Assembly: GCA_948146395.1 (NCBI GenBank)
Contig: OX411543.1
Span: 24,670,526 to 24,734,525 of the forward strand
Source: Fragum whitleyi
Taxonomy: Eukaryota > Mollusca > Bivalvia > Cardiida > Cardiidae
DNA length: 64,000 nucleotides
Direction: 5' to 3'
Part shown: positions 32,298 through 44,112 of the stretch, one piece after another
How positions within the stretch are numbered: position 1 is the first letter of the stretch
Layout of the letters: every line of letters begins with the position of its first letter
The notes under the pieces: model-generated
The model's input: the letters and a program-made list of their open reading frames with translations, nothing else
The model's database searches: none
What the model was told of the DNA's origin: nothing
Position numbers and translations under genes: made by a program

Positions 32298-33547
32298 TAT
32301 TCACTGTTGTACACAGGGTATAACGTGCCACGCTGACACCAGATGGTTCGTGGACACCTGATCGATTTTTTCGATACGGAACTAACGGTGGTGCAAGTTT
32401 TTGACTGATTTGTAAACCTAAATAATCATTTTCATTTCAAATTTTAGTATCGCTGTCGAGATAAATGGTTCTTCCTTTAGGGAATAAAAGTAGAGGATAA
32501 CAACTAAGCGAAATGAACGAGTTCTAGCTCTAGGAATGAGTGACTTTGCTTGTTTTTTAGGTTTGTCACTATTTTTTTGTCAAACAACCATACGATTCGT
32601 CATTTATTGCGTTTGCATAAGATAATCAATGTATCCTCTACACGCATACCAAATTTCTCGGCGAAAGATTCTTATTAAGCGAAGATATACGTATTTTTAT
32701 GGGTCTGTGTAGAGGAAAATATGAAAACAATACACCCCCTGAATTTTTAGCGATTGGAAATCGACACCAGAGTTTAAAGAAGTTGTGATAACTCGACACC
32801 TTCCTTTAAATCATCTATATTCCTCCCTAAACGCTCGTGTACTGACCGTATACGGAGCGGTTTCTGTACATATCAGTTTTAAAAGGCTCGATGATTAATT
32901 TAGGAGCAAACTCAAACCAATCCCGTAATTTATAGCACTTATTTTCACCGTTCTTCCCATGATACATTGAACTAAGGTGGCAAACTCTTTTTCAAGAATT
33001 GTATCATGAATGCGATCTATGAAAGGTTCATAGGACGTTGAATCTCGTGAAATCATATTTCCCCTTTTTTACAAATATCGGGTATATATCGTTTTCATTC
33101 GTCCTGTTACTGTTACGAGTATATTCCTTTGCGTCTGAACGAGGAAAAATGTAAGCGGTTGACCTAAAGAGCATATTTTCAGCTTGTCTACGGGTATGAC
33201 ATGTTGGTCACACTGACTGATAGAACACATTTCATCAGAGGACAAAAAAAGCTCTCTTGCGTTCAGCATACGAAAGCGCTGGCCGCGAACAGTTTTAATA
33301 GCGAGCAGTTTATCTTGAGCGCACCACACCGCAAACGCTTTCCAAAAATGACCAGGTTCCTAGGCAACCAAAGTGACTCAACTCAAAGCATAATCGAAGA
33401 AAACAATTTTATATTTATAAAATGAACTAAAAAAAAATTGTTATTCACAGATTCACAGATGGTAAAATATTCAAACAAAACGAAAGTCGCGAGATTTACG
33501 AAAAAGATCGCAATAATGGTTAAGCTATCCGTTTGCTATGCTAGTCA

Positions 33548-33674
33548 CCTTGCGGCGCTGATAGCCGATTATTTCAAGCGCCCCAAGCAAGCATACCGTT
33601 CAGACTAAGAAAGCAAGAAAGTGCTCGCTAACGTTTGCAAGCGCTTTGTTTACCTGAACGCAGGGCTGATTTAA
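33548..33674. repeat. Family Q repeat fragment, second copy
   Basis: It matches the 1500-1625 stretch in order and spacing and ends with the same CGCAGGGCTG word found at family G termini. Confidence 0.5.
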
Positions 33675-34165
33675 GCCGTAGTTTCGGAGTTTAATCGCCT
33701 TACGTCTGTTGGTTAACAATCAGATGGCATTTTCGGTGTCTTAAAATGTATTTTTGGAGACTGTCAGAAATATAGAATGACGCGAATTATTTCCCCATTT
33801 CTTATTTTTTTTATTCATTACACTCTGTACATAGAACATAAACCTATGTAGATAAAATTCAAGTAAATTTATTATTGTCTTTATTTTTTAGGCGTTACCT
33901 TTCCAAAAACACAAATTCGTTTAATTCCTTCGTGCAAATGGTTATTCACAGAGCTATTATTAAATTCAAAATCCAAATAGGTTCTTCCAGGTTGAGGGGT
34001 AACAGGTTGTAGCGCAATTCGTTTCAAGAGCCAGATGGAGAAGGTAGTGACATTTCGTGTTCATAGACACTTATCAGCTTGATATATTTTTTTTCTTGGA
34101 ATTTATTTATGAGCGAAGATCTTTTTGAACTGTAAATCATTTGACCCATGTTTGGGCGAGACTAT

Positions 34166-34460
34166 TGGTGTATTTTCAAAACTTAGCTCTGACGTAGTCG
34201 TCGAGTCCATAACCAATGGTAAATCGGGTATACTTAAAAAGCAAATGATAGGAACTTAACCTTGTCCTTTCACTGAAATCGTGAAAGTACATGTTTGGGT
34301 GAACTTAAAGTTTTAAGACAAGCAACAAAGTTGGTTTAAAAGGTAAATTTAAAACTTTCTTAAAACATTATTTTAACATGGTTTATCTATTTCGAACAAA
34401 TGGCACGAGAATCTAACGGTAAAAAGTTGATTTCACGGCTTACCGCACAAAATCTACCTA
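34166..34460 (+). mobile_element. Family H repeat, copy H2
   Basis: Same orientation as H1; GTGTATTTTCAAAACTTAGC to ACGGCTTACCGCACAAAATC. Confidence 0.75.
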
Positions 34461-34737
34461 TATTGAAAGATGTACTTTTTACGGAATCAGCCGAGTTTTG
34501 GCGAATGTCTTTGTAGGTCTCGCTTCGAAAAGATTAACGTCATTTTTTTGTAACGTCATTGTTTTAGAACGATGGGACTGTTCAGGTTTTTTTTCTGATT
34601 TTTCTTCTTAAGTCAGTATAAATATTTAGTAGAGTAATTCAAAGAAACAAATAGGTCTCATATTGCTTAGTTAGTACGTATATGCTATAAATGGGATTAT
34701 CCGCGTGGATTGATTTTTCTTCTTTAATTAGTATGAA

Positions 34738-34980
34738 AACAGTTAATTTCATCGTGAAATGGACAACCATCGCGATCAAAACACTTCGAAATCACTACCT
34801 CAGCGCTCCAATCATTCATTCGTAGCACTCACTCGCACCATCCAGAAACGCTCCAAAGAGATTAGATCAACAACTGCATTCAAAATTAATATAGCTAGAC
34901 ACGAGCGCGATGTCACTAACATAATTGAAATTATAAGCGCCTGATTGGTGCTTGAAGATATAGAAAACCATTTAGTTTAT
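34738..34980 (-). mobile_element. MITE family A, half copy A7
   Basis: Only one half remains, from AACAGTTAATTTCATCGTGA to the GATATAGAAAACCATTTAG region. It stops before the central palindrome. Confidence 0.72.
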
Positions 34981-35379
34981 TGGAGTAAAGACGGCATATT
35001 TCCCGTCAAATGTCACGTGTCCACCATAGCTCGTTTCTAGTGTGTCAACAAGATTTCTAGGTGGACTACCACTAGCGTTTAAGCCACAAATCAGTGCAAT
35101 TCACAATTTGAATCCAGTTTGAAAGATAAAGTGGTATGAGACATCATTTAATCGGGTAACATCATACCGTTGGTGTTATCCCATGCCATGATATCGTGCG
35201 CGAAAGAGACTATCCAAGCCAATCAATCCTAAAGTATTCACTTATCGTCTTATATTATCCATTAAAGAAAAAAGAATAAAGGTTCGTTTTATATTGAGAG
35301 ATCGATATACACAGATATTCGTCTCATTGCATGGCGTTGTTATCATAGTTCTTGGAATTCAAACAGCACGTTTTCATGT

Positions 35380-35775
35380 GTTTGTTTGTTTGGGGTTTAA
35401 CGTCGCTTATATATTTGTAAATATTTACGTACGCAACGAGAATTTGCGTACGCCCGTTTCATTAACCATCGATAGTTTACGATTTTTCGTAAATCTTGCG
35501 TAAATGTACGCAAGGGGAGGGGCTTGCGTAAATCTGAAGAATTAGCGTGAAAAATGTTTTGCTTCGAGATTATTTCAACTTACGAAATGCGTACGCAAGT
35601 GCCCGTTTACGCAAGTGTTAGTGAAACGGCGTACGAAAAAACGTACGTTTAGCGTAAATCGAGTACGTGCGTAAATATTTTGCGTACGCAAATGAGGGTT
35701 AGTGAAACGGGCCCCAGTACTATCACTTCATCCTTTCCTAGCCATCAGCTGCCATCCCACATAGGTCTTCGATGA
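35380..35775 (-). mobile_element. SINE fragment split by a TGCGTA-rich insert
   Basis: 35380-35408 is the SINE tail (TGTTTGTTTGGGGTTTAACG). 35707-35775 resumes with CAGTACTATCACTTCATCCT and CACATAGGTCTTCGATGAT. The SINE middle is missing, and 35409-35706 is unrelated sequence dense in GCGTA/TACGC words ending GTGAAACGGGCCCC. Confidence 0.6.
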
Positions 35776-35814
35776 TAAACCATCGTTTTGATCTGCTTCA
35801 ATAAAAACAGCTTT

Positions 35815-36190
35815 AGAGCAGGGTCACCCAAGGTTCATTTCTGCCAAGCTACATTGAAATGAGGCCAACGATTGGGAAAAGAAGAATTAAAAAAAATTTA
35901 ATAAAGAAAGCCCCGCACTGCCACACCCATATTTAGGGGTAAAAAAATGTCTAGAACAACTTAAGAAGAGGGTCCCGCTTAAGGAACATTCATGCAAAAT
36001 TTCATTGAAATTTGGCCATAGGGTTGGAAGAACGGAATATTTTTAAAACATTTCATAGTGAAAACAAGCCCCGCCCTGACACTCCCTTATTAAGGGTCCA
36101 TTCAAATTTCTTGAACATTTTCAGAAGAAGGTCACCTAAGGAACTTTTCTGTTTTTTCTTTGACAAAATTAAAAAGAAATAAAAATAAAT
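35815..36190. repeat. 155-bp tandem stretch, about 2.3 diverged units
   Basis: Recurring words GGTCACCCAAGGTTCATTTC / GGTCCCGCTTAAGGAACATTC / GGTCACCTAAGGAACTTTTC and AAAGCCCCGCACTGCCAC / AAGCCCCGCCCTGACACTC are spaced about 155 bases. It resembles a third tandem-core type. Confidence 0.65.
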
Positions 36191-37431
36191 AAATAAAAGA
36201 AAAAATACAGGATATTTTCTAAGTTCTGAGAGTCACCCAAAAGATCTGAAAATGTCACCTGACTGCAAACAAATCGACGTAATGCGATTAAAATCCGAAA
36301 TTTAAGATTAAACCAACATTTCATACACGTAGGAAGCTGTATATTTGGTATCTAGGTCAACCGTGCAACCGTTTTTCCTCGTTCAGACGCAAACGAATAT
36401 ACTCGTAACAGTAACAGGACGCATGAAAACGATATATACCCGATATTTGTAAAGAAGGGGAAATGTGATTTCACGAGATTCAACGTCCTATGAACCTTTC
36501 ATAGATCGCATTTATGATACGATTATTGAAAAAGAGTGTACTACCTTAGTTCAATGTATCATAGGCAGAACGGTGAAAATAAGTGCTATAATTTAGACAC
36601 AAATGAATATAAATGTAACAGTAACCGAACAAATGAAAGTGCTACAAAACCGATATAGTTAAAGAAGAGGAAATACGAATTCACGATATTCAATGTCCTA
36701 TGGCGTTTCACAGATCGCATTTACAAATACAAATATTCAAACAGAGTTGGCCAACTTGGTGAAATGTAAGATTGGAAGAACGGTAAAAATATGTGCTATA
36801 GGTAACGGGATTGGTTTGAATTTGCTCCCAAATTAATCACCGAGCCTTTATAAGCTGAAATGTACAGAAACTGCTCCGTATACGATAAGTACACGAGCGT
36901 TTGGGGAGGAAGATAGATGATTTAAAGGAAGGTGTCCAGTTATCACAACTTCTTTAAACTCTGGTGTCGATTTCCAATCGCTAAAAAATCAGGGGGTGTA
37001 TTGTTATCATATTTTCCTCTACCCAGGCCCATAAAAGTACTTATATCTTCGCTTAATGTGAATCTTTCGTCGAGAAATTTGGTATGCGTGTAGAGGATAC
37101 ATAAATGCTCTTAGACAAGCACAAACAATGAAGAATAGTCTGGTTGTTTGACAAAAAATTAGTGTCAAACCTAAAAAACAAGCAAAGTCACTCACTCCTA
37201 GAGCTAGAACTCGCTCATTTTGCTTAGTTGTTACCCTCTACTTTTATTTCCTAAAAGAAGAACCATTTATCTCGACAGCGATACTAAAATTTGAAATTAA
37301 AATGATTATTTAGGTTTACAAGTCAGTCAAAAACTTGCACCACCGTTAGTTCCGTATCGAAAAAATCGATCAGGTGTCCACGAACCCTCTGGTGTCGGCG
37401 TGGCACGTTATACCCTGTGTTGTATTGCTAT

Positions 37432-37730
37432 TTTATCTTATACCTTTACAAATATCCGTGTGATAACATCCCATATGATATTTTTATGATATCACATAGT
37501 TATTTTTAGAAAAATGATATTATGCGGTTATTTTTAGAAACTTGCATTTCAGTTAGCAACATCGACGCGAATAAGACATAATACGTGCTTAGTGTATTGT
37601 TTTGAAAAAAATATCTAGCTCGGTTGTGGGAATTGATAATTGTCTCGGCAGAGCCTCGACATTGTTCAATTCTCCCAACCTCGTTAGATGTTTTTTCTCA
37701 TACAATTCACTAAGTACCTATTATATATTT
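37432..37730 (+). mobile_element. Family E MITE, copy E3
   Basis: Same order as E1. It lies within ten bases of the right end of N2. Confidence 0.8.
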
Positions 37731-38144
37731 ATTAATCTTGTTTTATGCTGATACAACAAATAAAAATCAATTCATATAAAATATAGGTATTAAAAAAATA
37801 AGGATGATAATAATAATAATAAAATAAAGAAAACCCGAAAAAATGAAAATGAATTTTACTAACTTCTCGCACGACTCGATTCAACAACAGATAACTGATA
37901 AAAACACGATTGTCGTTCGTACATACATCTAAACTCTCTCCGCCAATGAATCATATGACTATTACTATAGCTTTTGCATTGGTACTTTAATACTTTTCTA
38001 TTATAAAAATAGAAACAAATGACTAAAAATAACCTGAAATACCTAGACAATGGACTCGTTAGATCTTTGATCTTTGATGACTCACTCGAAATTGCACCTC
38101 TATAATGTGTGTTTTATTAAAATAAACAATTTAACGGTTTATTT

Positions 38145-39111
38145 AAGGTTCATGTAAAGTGTTTGAGACCCAATATTAAGGGCACTTCATTAGCCAAGAA
38201 AAAGCAGTATGTCCAGGTATATTGTACATCAAAATGAAGCTATTCGTGAGCACAAGCAGTTAGGCAACATAAGACCGCCATAGCTATAGCGGTATAGCCA
38301 AAACATTGTGGAAAAGGGTCATTTTGTACAGAACAAGCAACTGCACGACGGTTGCATAAAATTGCCCCGTATTTTAAAAAAGTACAGTCTAAAGTACCAT
38401 CCAGGTAGTGCTACAACCTTAGATATAAAACTCAGTCTCAAAAGGCTCTTTTGAAACAATCAATTTCCATTTATTTTGTCAAAATACACGTCAAACCGGT
38501 TTGGTCTGTTTTCAAAATAGATGTAAGGTATGGTGCAACATCACACCATAATATTGTGAAATATTTTCTGCGATTTATTTCAAATTATAGTTTTTTTAAT
38601 TTAATGATCTACAATATTACTATATATTTATCATTCTGTGAAATAGAAATTGGTATATTGCTAAACAACCTTACAGGTATATAAACAATTAATGTATATT
38701 TATGTTGTGATAACACACCATACCCTAAAAAGATCTACACGTTTTCAAAATTAGAATGACATATATGACTTATGTGTTTATAAAATAAGTCAAAATAAAT
38801 TGCTTGCATAACTACATTTTGGGGCTGAGTTTTATACCAATGGTTGTAGCACTACCTGGATGGTACTTTAGGCTAGACTTTGTTAGAATATGAGCCAATT
38901 TTATCCAACAGTCATGCAGTTGCTTGTTCTGTACAAAATGACCCTTTTCCACAATGTTTGGCTATACCGCTATAGTTATAACAGTATTATGTTTTTCAAC
39001 TGCTAGTGCTCATAAATAGCTTCATTTTGATATATAATATTCCTGGACATACTGCTTTTTCTTGGCAATGAATGCCCTTAAAATTGGGTCTCAAACACTT
39101 TACATGAACCT
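38145..39111. mobile_element. TIR element J1 (967 bp, about 290-bp TIRs)
   Basis: It begins AAGGTTCATGTAAAGTGTTT and ends with the complement. The arms are similar for about 290 bases, as far as CCATCCAGGTAGTGCTACAACC. The centre is AT-rich and non-coding. Flanking bases read TTA or TA at both ends across copies, so a TA or TTAA target is possible. Confidence 0.82.
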
Positions 39112-39274
39112 AAAAAGTAAAAAAATTAACAAAGTATGGCGTCACTTGCAATGTTTGGTGGTAGGACTGTACATTTATGAAAATAATGAACGAAGGATCT
39201 TTAATAAAACGACAAAATCAGAAAGCTTGTCTATAAAACAACGAGTTTATAATTGTCAATATGTGTGACTTCAT

Positions 39275-39452
39275 GGTCCAATGAGATGCTTTAAAATCTG
39301 TACCATCCAATAAAATCGTGGATTCTTTAAACAAATTGAATGAAATAATGATCGCTTTTTGCGATTTCGAATCGCTTTTACATTATTTCGGGCGAGTGTT
39401 TAAAATGGTTTCGGTCGGGATGAATATAAATTTACTGATGTAATTAACTGTG
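39275..39452 (+). mobile_element. MITE family A, half copy A8
   Basis: The right half only, diverged: GAGATGCTTTAAAATCTGTA through GATGTAATTAACTGTG. Confidence 0.6.
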
Positions 39453-39591
39453 CTACTTGTCCGACTTTCATAATTCAAACACTAATGAAAAGGAAAATCA
39501 TTTAGGAGAATAATAAACGGAAATTCTGCTATTCATCTAGATTATAGAAATAAAAAAAAAGTGAATTAGAAGTGACTATCGCTAGAAAGAG

Positions 39592-40324
39592 TACAGTTAA
39601 CACCATCGTGAAATTGACAAGGTGAATGATTTTGGAATGTTTAAGGAATGAAATTGAATGAGTGTGTGGAGCGAGTTTTCAGTGCATTTAATTTGTTTGT
39701 TTGTTTGAATGGGTTTTACGCCGCTTTCAACAATTTCGCAGTTATATCGCGGCGGACGGAGCACCTAACAATGGATTCCTGGTTTTTCTTTCACCTGTAC
39801 TACCATTACACCCTTTCCTAGCCTCTGACTGCTATCTCACATAGGTTTACGATTATTTACCCATTGGTGAGAGACAAACGTCGAAAAGGATATCTGCCGC
39901 CACCGGGGATCGAACCTACGACTTCCAGATTGGAAGTCTTATGCCTAACCAACTGCGCTATGGTGGTGGCTCAGTGCATTTAATGGGAGGTAATCCTATA
40001 TCGCAAATTTTGTTCAGGATGAACAAAATTAGCTATATTGATTACCTCCCTTTAATAAAATATACATATAAGTTCTATGCAGAGCTTCCTATTTCTTCAA
40101 GAACCTATGAGGAGCTAACAATTTGAAAAAATTCAGTGAAATCGCGATTTTTCACCATCAAAATTTTTTTTGAATGACGTTGTTGAGTGTTTATTTTTCG
40201 ATGGGTTTGAACAGTTTTGAATGGTTTGAGTGAGTGTTTGGAATGGATGATTGGAGCGCCGAGTGAGCGATTTAGAATGGTATTGATTAATGTCAATGTC
40301 AATTTCACGATGTAACTAACTGTA
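39592..40324 (+). mobile_element. MITE family A, copy A9, carrying a SINE
   Basis: TACAGTTAACACCATCGTGA to GATGTAACTAACTGTA. Removing the SINE (39693-39970) and one duplication leaves a normal copy of about 440 bases with its palindrome at about 39984-40052. Confidence 0.92.
39693..39970 (-). mobile_element. tRNA-derived SINE with a 14-bp target-site duplication, inside MITE family A
   Basis: On the minus strand a tRNA-like head (39970 downward) has an A-box-like TAGCGCAGTTGG and a B box GGTTCGATCCC, then a body ending TTGAAAGCGGCGTAAAACCC and a CAAA-rich tail. The direct repeat TCAGTGCATTTAAT flanks it exactly (39679-39692 and 39971-39984). Pol III-type internal promoter elements are retained. 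The 3' core resembles molluscan V-SINE/Meta-SINE cores; naming it RUDI-like would need an alignment. Confidence 0.9.
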
Positions 40325-40330
40325 GAATGC

Positions 40331-40640
40331 ATGCAGTTAGAAACATCGTATAATTGACAAGTTGGGTGATTTTGGATGATACTGAATGTTTGTTTGGATC
40401 GAGTTTTTGGGTGAAATTTAAGGAAGATAATACAATATCGCTTATTTCGTCCAAATAAGAGAAATTAGTGATATTTCATGACCTCCCTTTAAAAAAGCTA
40501 CGTGGTTTCCAATTTACGAATGTCTTTATGGACCAATAAGAATAATTCGATAAGTCTGAATGAAATTTTGATCGTTTTTGATTGACTGGAGTAAGCGTTT
40601 GAATGAATAAATGGAGCGCTTAGTGATCTTTTTTAGAAAT
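40331..40640 (+). mobile_element. MITE family A, partial copy A10
   Basis: It begins ATGCAGTTAGAAACATCGTA a few bases after A9 ends, continues through a diverged centre, and is lost near 40640. Two family members therefore lie almost end to end. Confidence 0.65.
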
Positions 40641-41093
40641 TTGTTGATCTATCCACCTATAAAGTTTCCAGTTTGATAGCTTTTATACTTTCAGAGATAT
40701 GCTCCGGACAAGTTTAGTGACTGAATGACGGAAGGTCGAAATGACGGAATGGCGGACGGAAACCATCACTATTACCTTCGCCGAACAGACGAAAATCCAA
40801 CTAAAATGAATTTAGGAGGGTTTTGTTTGAATTTAAGCAAAATGAATAATACAGTCTGATGGTATAGTGATAGCTTCCCAACATTAGATCAAATCACTGA
40901 AAAAAACGGATGGTGAACGAATCTGATGGCATTCTAGAGTGATGTATTGAATTCGTTGAGAAAAGAGAAATAACATATGTAAAAAATGATTAAGGGAAGG
41001 TGTCTCGACAAATTTTCGCAACTCTGACTGTATATTCAAATTTGTTTCGCATGTCGAATGTGTTCTCAAAGTATGTACAGTATGTTTCCTATT

Positions 41094-41303
41094 AAGGTTC
41101 ATGTAAAGTGTTTGAGGCCAAATTTTAAAACACGTGAGCCAATATAAAAACAAGAGCCAATTTTATCCACTTGTCATGCAGTTGCTTGTTCTGTACAAAA
41201 CGACCCTTTTCCACAATGTTTTGGTTTTACCGCTATAGCTTTGGCGGTCTAATGTTGGTCAACTGTTCATTTTGATATATAATATACCTGGACATGCTGC
41301 TTT

Positions 41304-41334
<31 letters not shown>

Positions 41335-41386
41335 GGGCTTATGAAGCGCCCTTAAAATTAGGTCTCAAACACTTTACATGAACCTT
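41094..41386. mobile_element. Short deletion derivative of family J (J3)
   Basis: It keeps both J ends but lost nearly all the interior; the remaining sequence is mostly one arm. A T12-G23-like homopolymer junction lies at about 41301-41337, in the place of the J word TTTTTCTTGGC. Confidence 0.75.
41300..41338. repeat. T-run/G-run homopolymer junction
   Basis: About 12 T directly followed by more than 20 G, within J3. Other G runs: 55242-55257 and 23392-23399. Lengths are likely to be sequencing-sensitive. Confidence 0.9.
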
Positions 41387-43383
41387 AACAGGAAACATAC
41401 TGTGATTTTGTTTTGATTTGTTGTCGTTGTTTTAATCTATATTTCGGTTCATAGTTCAAACGGAAGTTGATATCATTTGCTGAATATATGGGTATTTTCC
41501 CCCCAATTATTACATGCTCCGAGTGCCATCGAAAGAATAAAATACTTACCGTAACGTTTGTAATAAAAAGTCTCTAAATTGTTTCAATGTGTCATTTTTG
41601 TTGACGAACTTGTGTATAAAGGTCAATTTAAGGACATAAAAGACTTATCAGATTATTCTATTCTGTTCAGACTAAAACGATGTAATATAGTCGACCAAAC
41701 TTTTTTTAGGATATTTGCATATACAATGACCAAAATTGATTTGTCCCATGTTTATTTTGGCCGACTATAATACGCCTCATCTTTACTCGATCATGAAACG
41801 AGATTCGGTCAAATTTAGAAGAGACAATAAGTAAATATACGAGAAGCTTATTGAAATGAACGTTTAGAAAGAAGTATATGATCTTTTGCACTGTTCAATT
41901 ATTGCTATTTAGTAAGCGCTACTTTTCTGAAATAAATGTACAGGCAAGTATAATAGTCTTTGTTCAATTAGAGATTCGACAAGGTAATCCCCGCCGTGCC
42001 AGATCAAATTCTACATAGAATATTGGTTATACAACACGTGCACGTGTTTTACGATTTTCACCTGTACTTATCACGTGGTCATTGCATATTTATGAGGGGA
42101 TAGATTCTAGTCTGTAGGCATGTGTGGTATAACAGATAAACTCGACGTTTAAAAGAAATAATGATCAAAATAAACCTTAATTAGAAAGTTTGTGTAATAG
42201 TTAAACGCTAATAATTGAAAATTAAAAGATTTAAACAGCCGAAAGGAGGGAGCGTAGCGACCGACTGAGGCTATTTTAACTGACTTAGTCTTTGTCCTAC
42301 TTTATCATCCAATCAGAATGCTGGATTTTTAAAATATCTAATGGTTTATTTTCCATAAACTAACCAGATGAGGTTTATTTTGATCATTATTTCATTTAAA
42401 CGTCAAGGTTTATTTGTTATTCCACGCATGCGTACATTCTAAACTCTACCCCCTCATGAATTTGCAACGAGCACGTGAAAAGTAAAGGAGAAAATCGTGA
42501 TACACGTGCACATGTTGCATATCCCATATTCTTCTATGATTTGGACCTAGTTGTGCGTGACATGATCTGTTCATTTGTTTGCACGTGGTTTAATCCCGAT
42601 TTAGACCACGCTTGAAGCGAATCGGCCAATCAGAGAGCAGTATTTCAAAAATATAAATCACAGATACAACTCCTAGCATTGCATCTACAGATATACAATG
42701 AAAGGGTTTCGTGCACGTGAATCTTGACAGATTTTTGTGCCGTGTCATTTTAAGAAAGTGTCGAGCATATTTCATATGATCGCTTTTTTCAAAAGACTTT
42801 CTACAGTTGCATACATGCAAAAGAGCTGCTATAAGTATCGATAATAGATTCATAAATGTTGTTTCGACATATCACGAATAATAACAGTAATATATCAGCG
42901 AGTGGACTCGTTTTCGTTGTCCAGATGTTCGGGTTAAAATTACAGTCAATGTTAGAATAGCGTGGTCTAAGTCAGATAGACAATCTCGTGCCACTCGCTG
43001 AAGCTCGTGTCTATTTCCCATATACCGCGGCACTCGTTGTCTATCCTATACTTAAACACTAATGCAGTTATATCTCAATGGCTGGTGCACCTACCCTTAG
43101 TTGGTTCGCTAACTAAACATTTATGTACTTATGTGTTTCTGTATGTATCGACAAACTTTTTATCGTTTCATTTATAAAGTGTCTTTGTCTATGGCTAAAC
43201 AGATTAGTTTACTAACGTAAGTAAGCCGTTCTCTGACAATGACCAAATTAGAGTTGTTGTTTTGTAAGGTTAGGTTCATCTGTCCTTGTATACATATTTT
43301 TGTTCATATATAGTTCGGAGGTCATTGTCAAGTAAATAAGAACAATTAATACTGCATTATTTATACAGTCTATTTCAGTAAAA

Positions 43384-44112
43384 GTGTCAAAAGTTGAAAG
43401 TAAAGTTGTGTTGTTAGAAACCAAACTTACGGATACTGATACCAGGCTATTAGAATTAGAAAAGAGTCGAGAATTTGATAGTAATGCTGTCGATGATATT
43501 GTGTCGGATTATGAGAACCTGAATAGAAATTTATCATCTCTTAAAAACCAAAACGCAGAGTTGAGCGAAAGCATTATTGATCTACAGTCTAGGTCTATGC
43601 GGGACAATTTATTGTTTTTTAATATTGATGAAGAGATATCCTACGAAGATCGTCGATCTGAAAACTGTACTACAAAGATCCTTGATTTCTGCGAACACAC
43701 GTTAGAATTAACCGATGCAACCAACTCCATCAGACTTGATAGAGCGCACCGCATCGGTAAATACCAACATGGACAGAAAAGGCCAATAGTCGCGAAATTT
43801 AATTATTACGGTGATAAAATGGATGTTAAAGGGGCAGCGCGTGAAAAACTGAAAAACAGTCAATTTCGAGTTGGTGATCAGTTTCCAAAGCCAATTCAAG
43901 AACGCCGTAAAAAGTTTATTCCGTATCTAGTTGACGCAAAAAGCAAATCCCAAAAGGCATCTTTGAACTATGATACACTGATAATTGACGGGACTAAATA
44001 CACACATGATCACCCACCCCCCGGACCAGTACCGGAACTACCGCCACGTAATGGTCGGGCCGCCGATCGCCGGCAGCACGACACCGACGGTACCAATACT
44101 GACTTTAGATAG
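43384..44112 (+). pseudogene. LINE ORF1-like protein region (coiled coil + RRM-like), N-terminus missing
   Basis: Codes for about 242 residues. The first roughly 70 form an acidic/basic coiled coil (repeating Leu/Val with Glu, Lys, Asn). Then comes S-R-S-M-R-D-N-L-L-F-F-N-I, a match to the 'RxNLxFF.I' strand that opens the RRM-like domain of L1/CR1-type ORF1 proteins, followed by a basic region (RAHRIGK...) and a Pro-rich tail. Such proteins bind element RNA and act as chaperones in the ribonucleoprotein. The open frame begins at 43336 inside flanking DNA and has no ATG before about codon 72, so the natural start is lost. It ends in a single TAG (44110-44112), after which the same frame continues directly into the endonuclease. 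Confidence 0.8.

Larger units (their letters stand above)
32313..37423. mobile_element. Inverted-repeat structure N2: about 0.86-kb left arm, 1.06-kb right arm, 3.2-kb interior
   Basis: 32313 to about 33175 (CACAGGGTATAACGTGCCAC...GACGCAAAGGAATATACTC reading inward on opposite strands) is mirrored by about 36365-37423. The right arm is longer because about 36365-36590 is followed by a diverged second copy at about 36595-36815. The interior holds a family Q fragment, H2, the half MITE A7, a split SINE and a 155-bp tandem stretch, with no recognisable transposase. It may be one element with long TIRs loaded with later insertions, or an inverted duplication. Confidence 0.75.
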
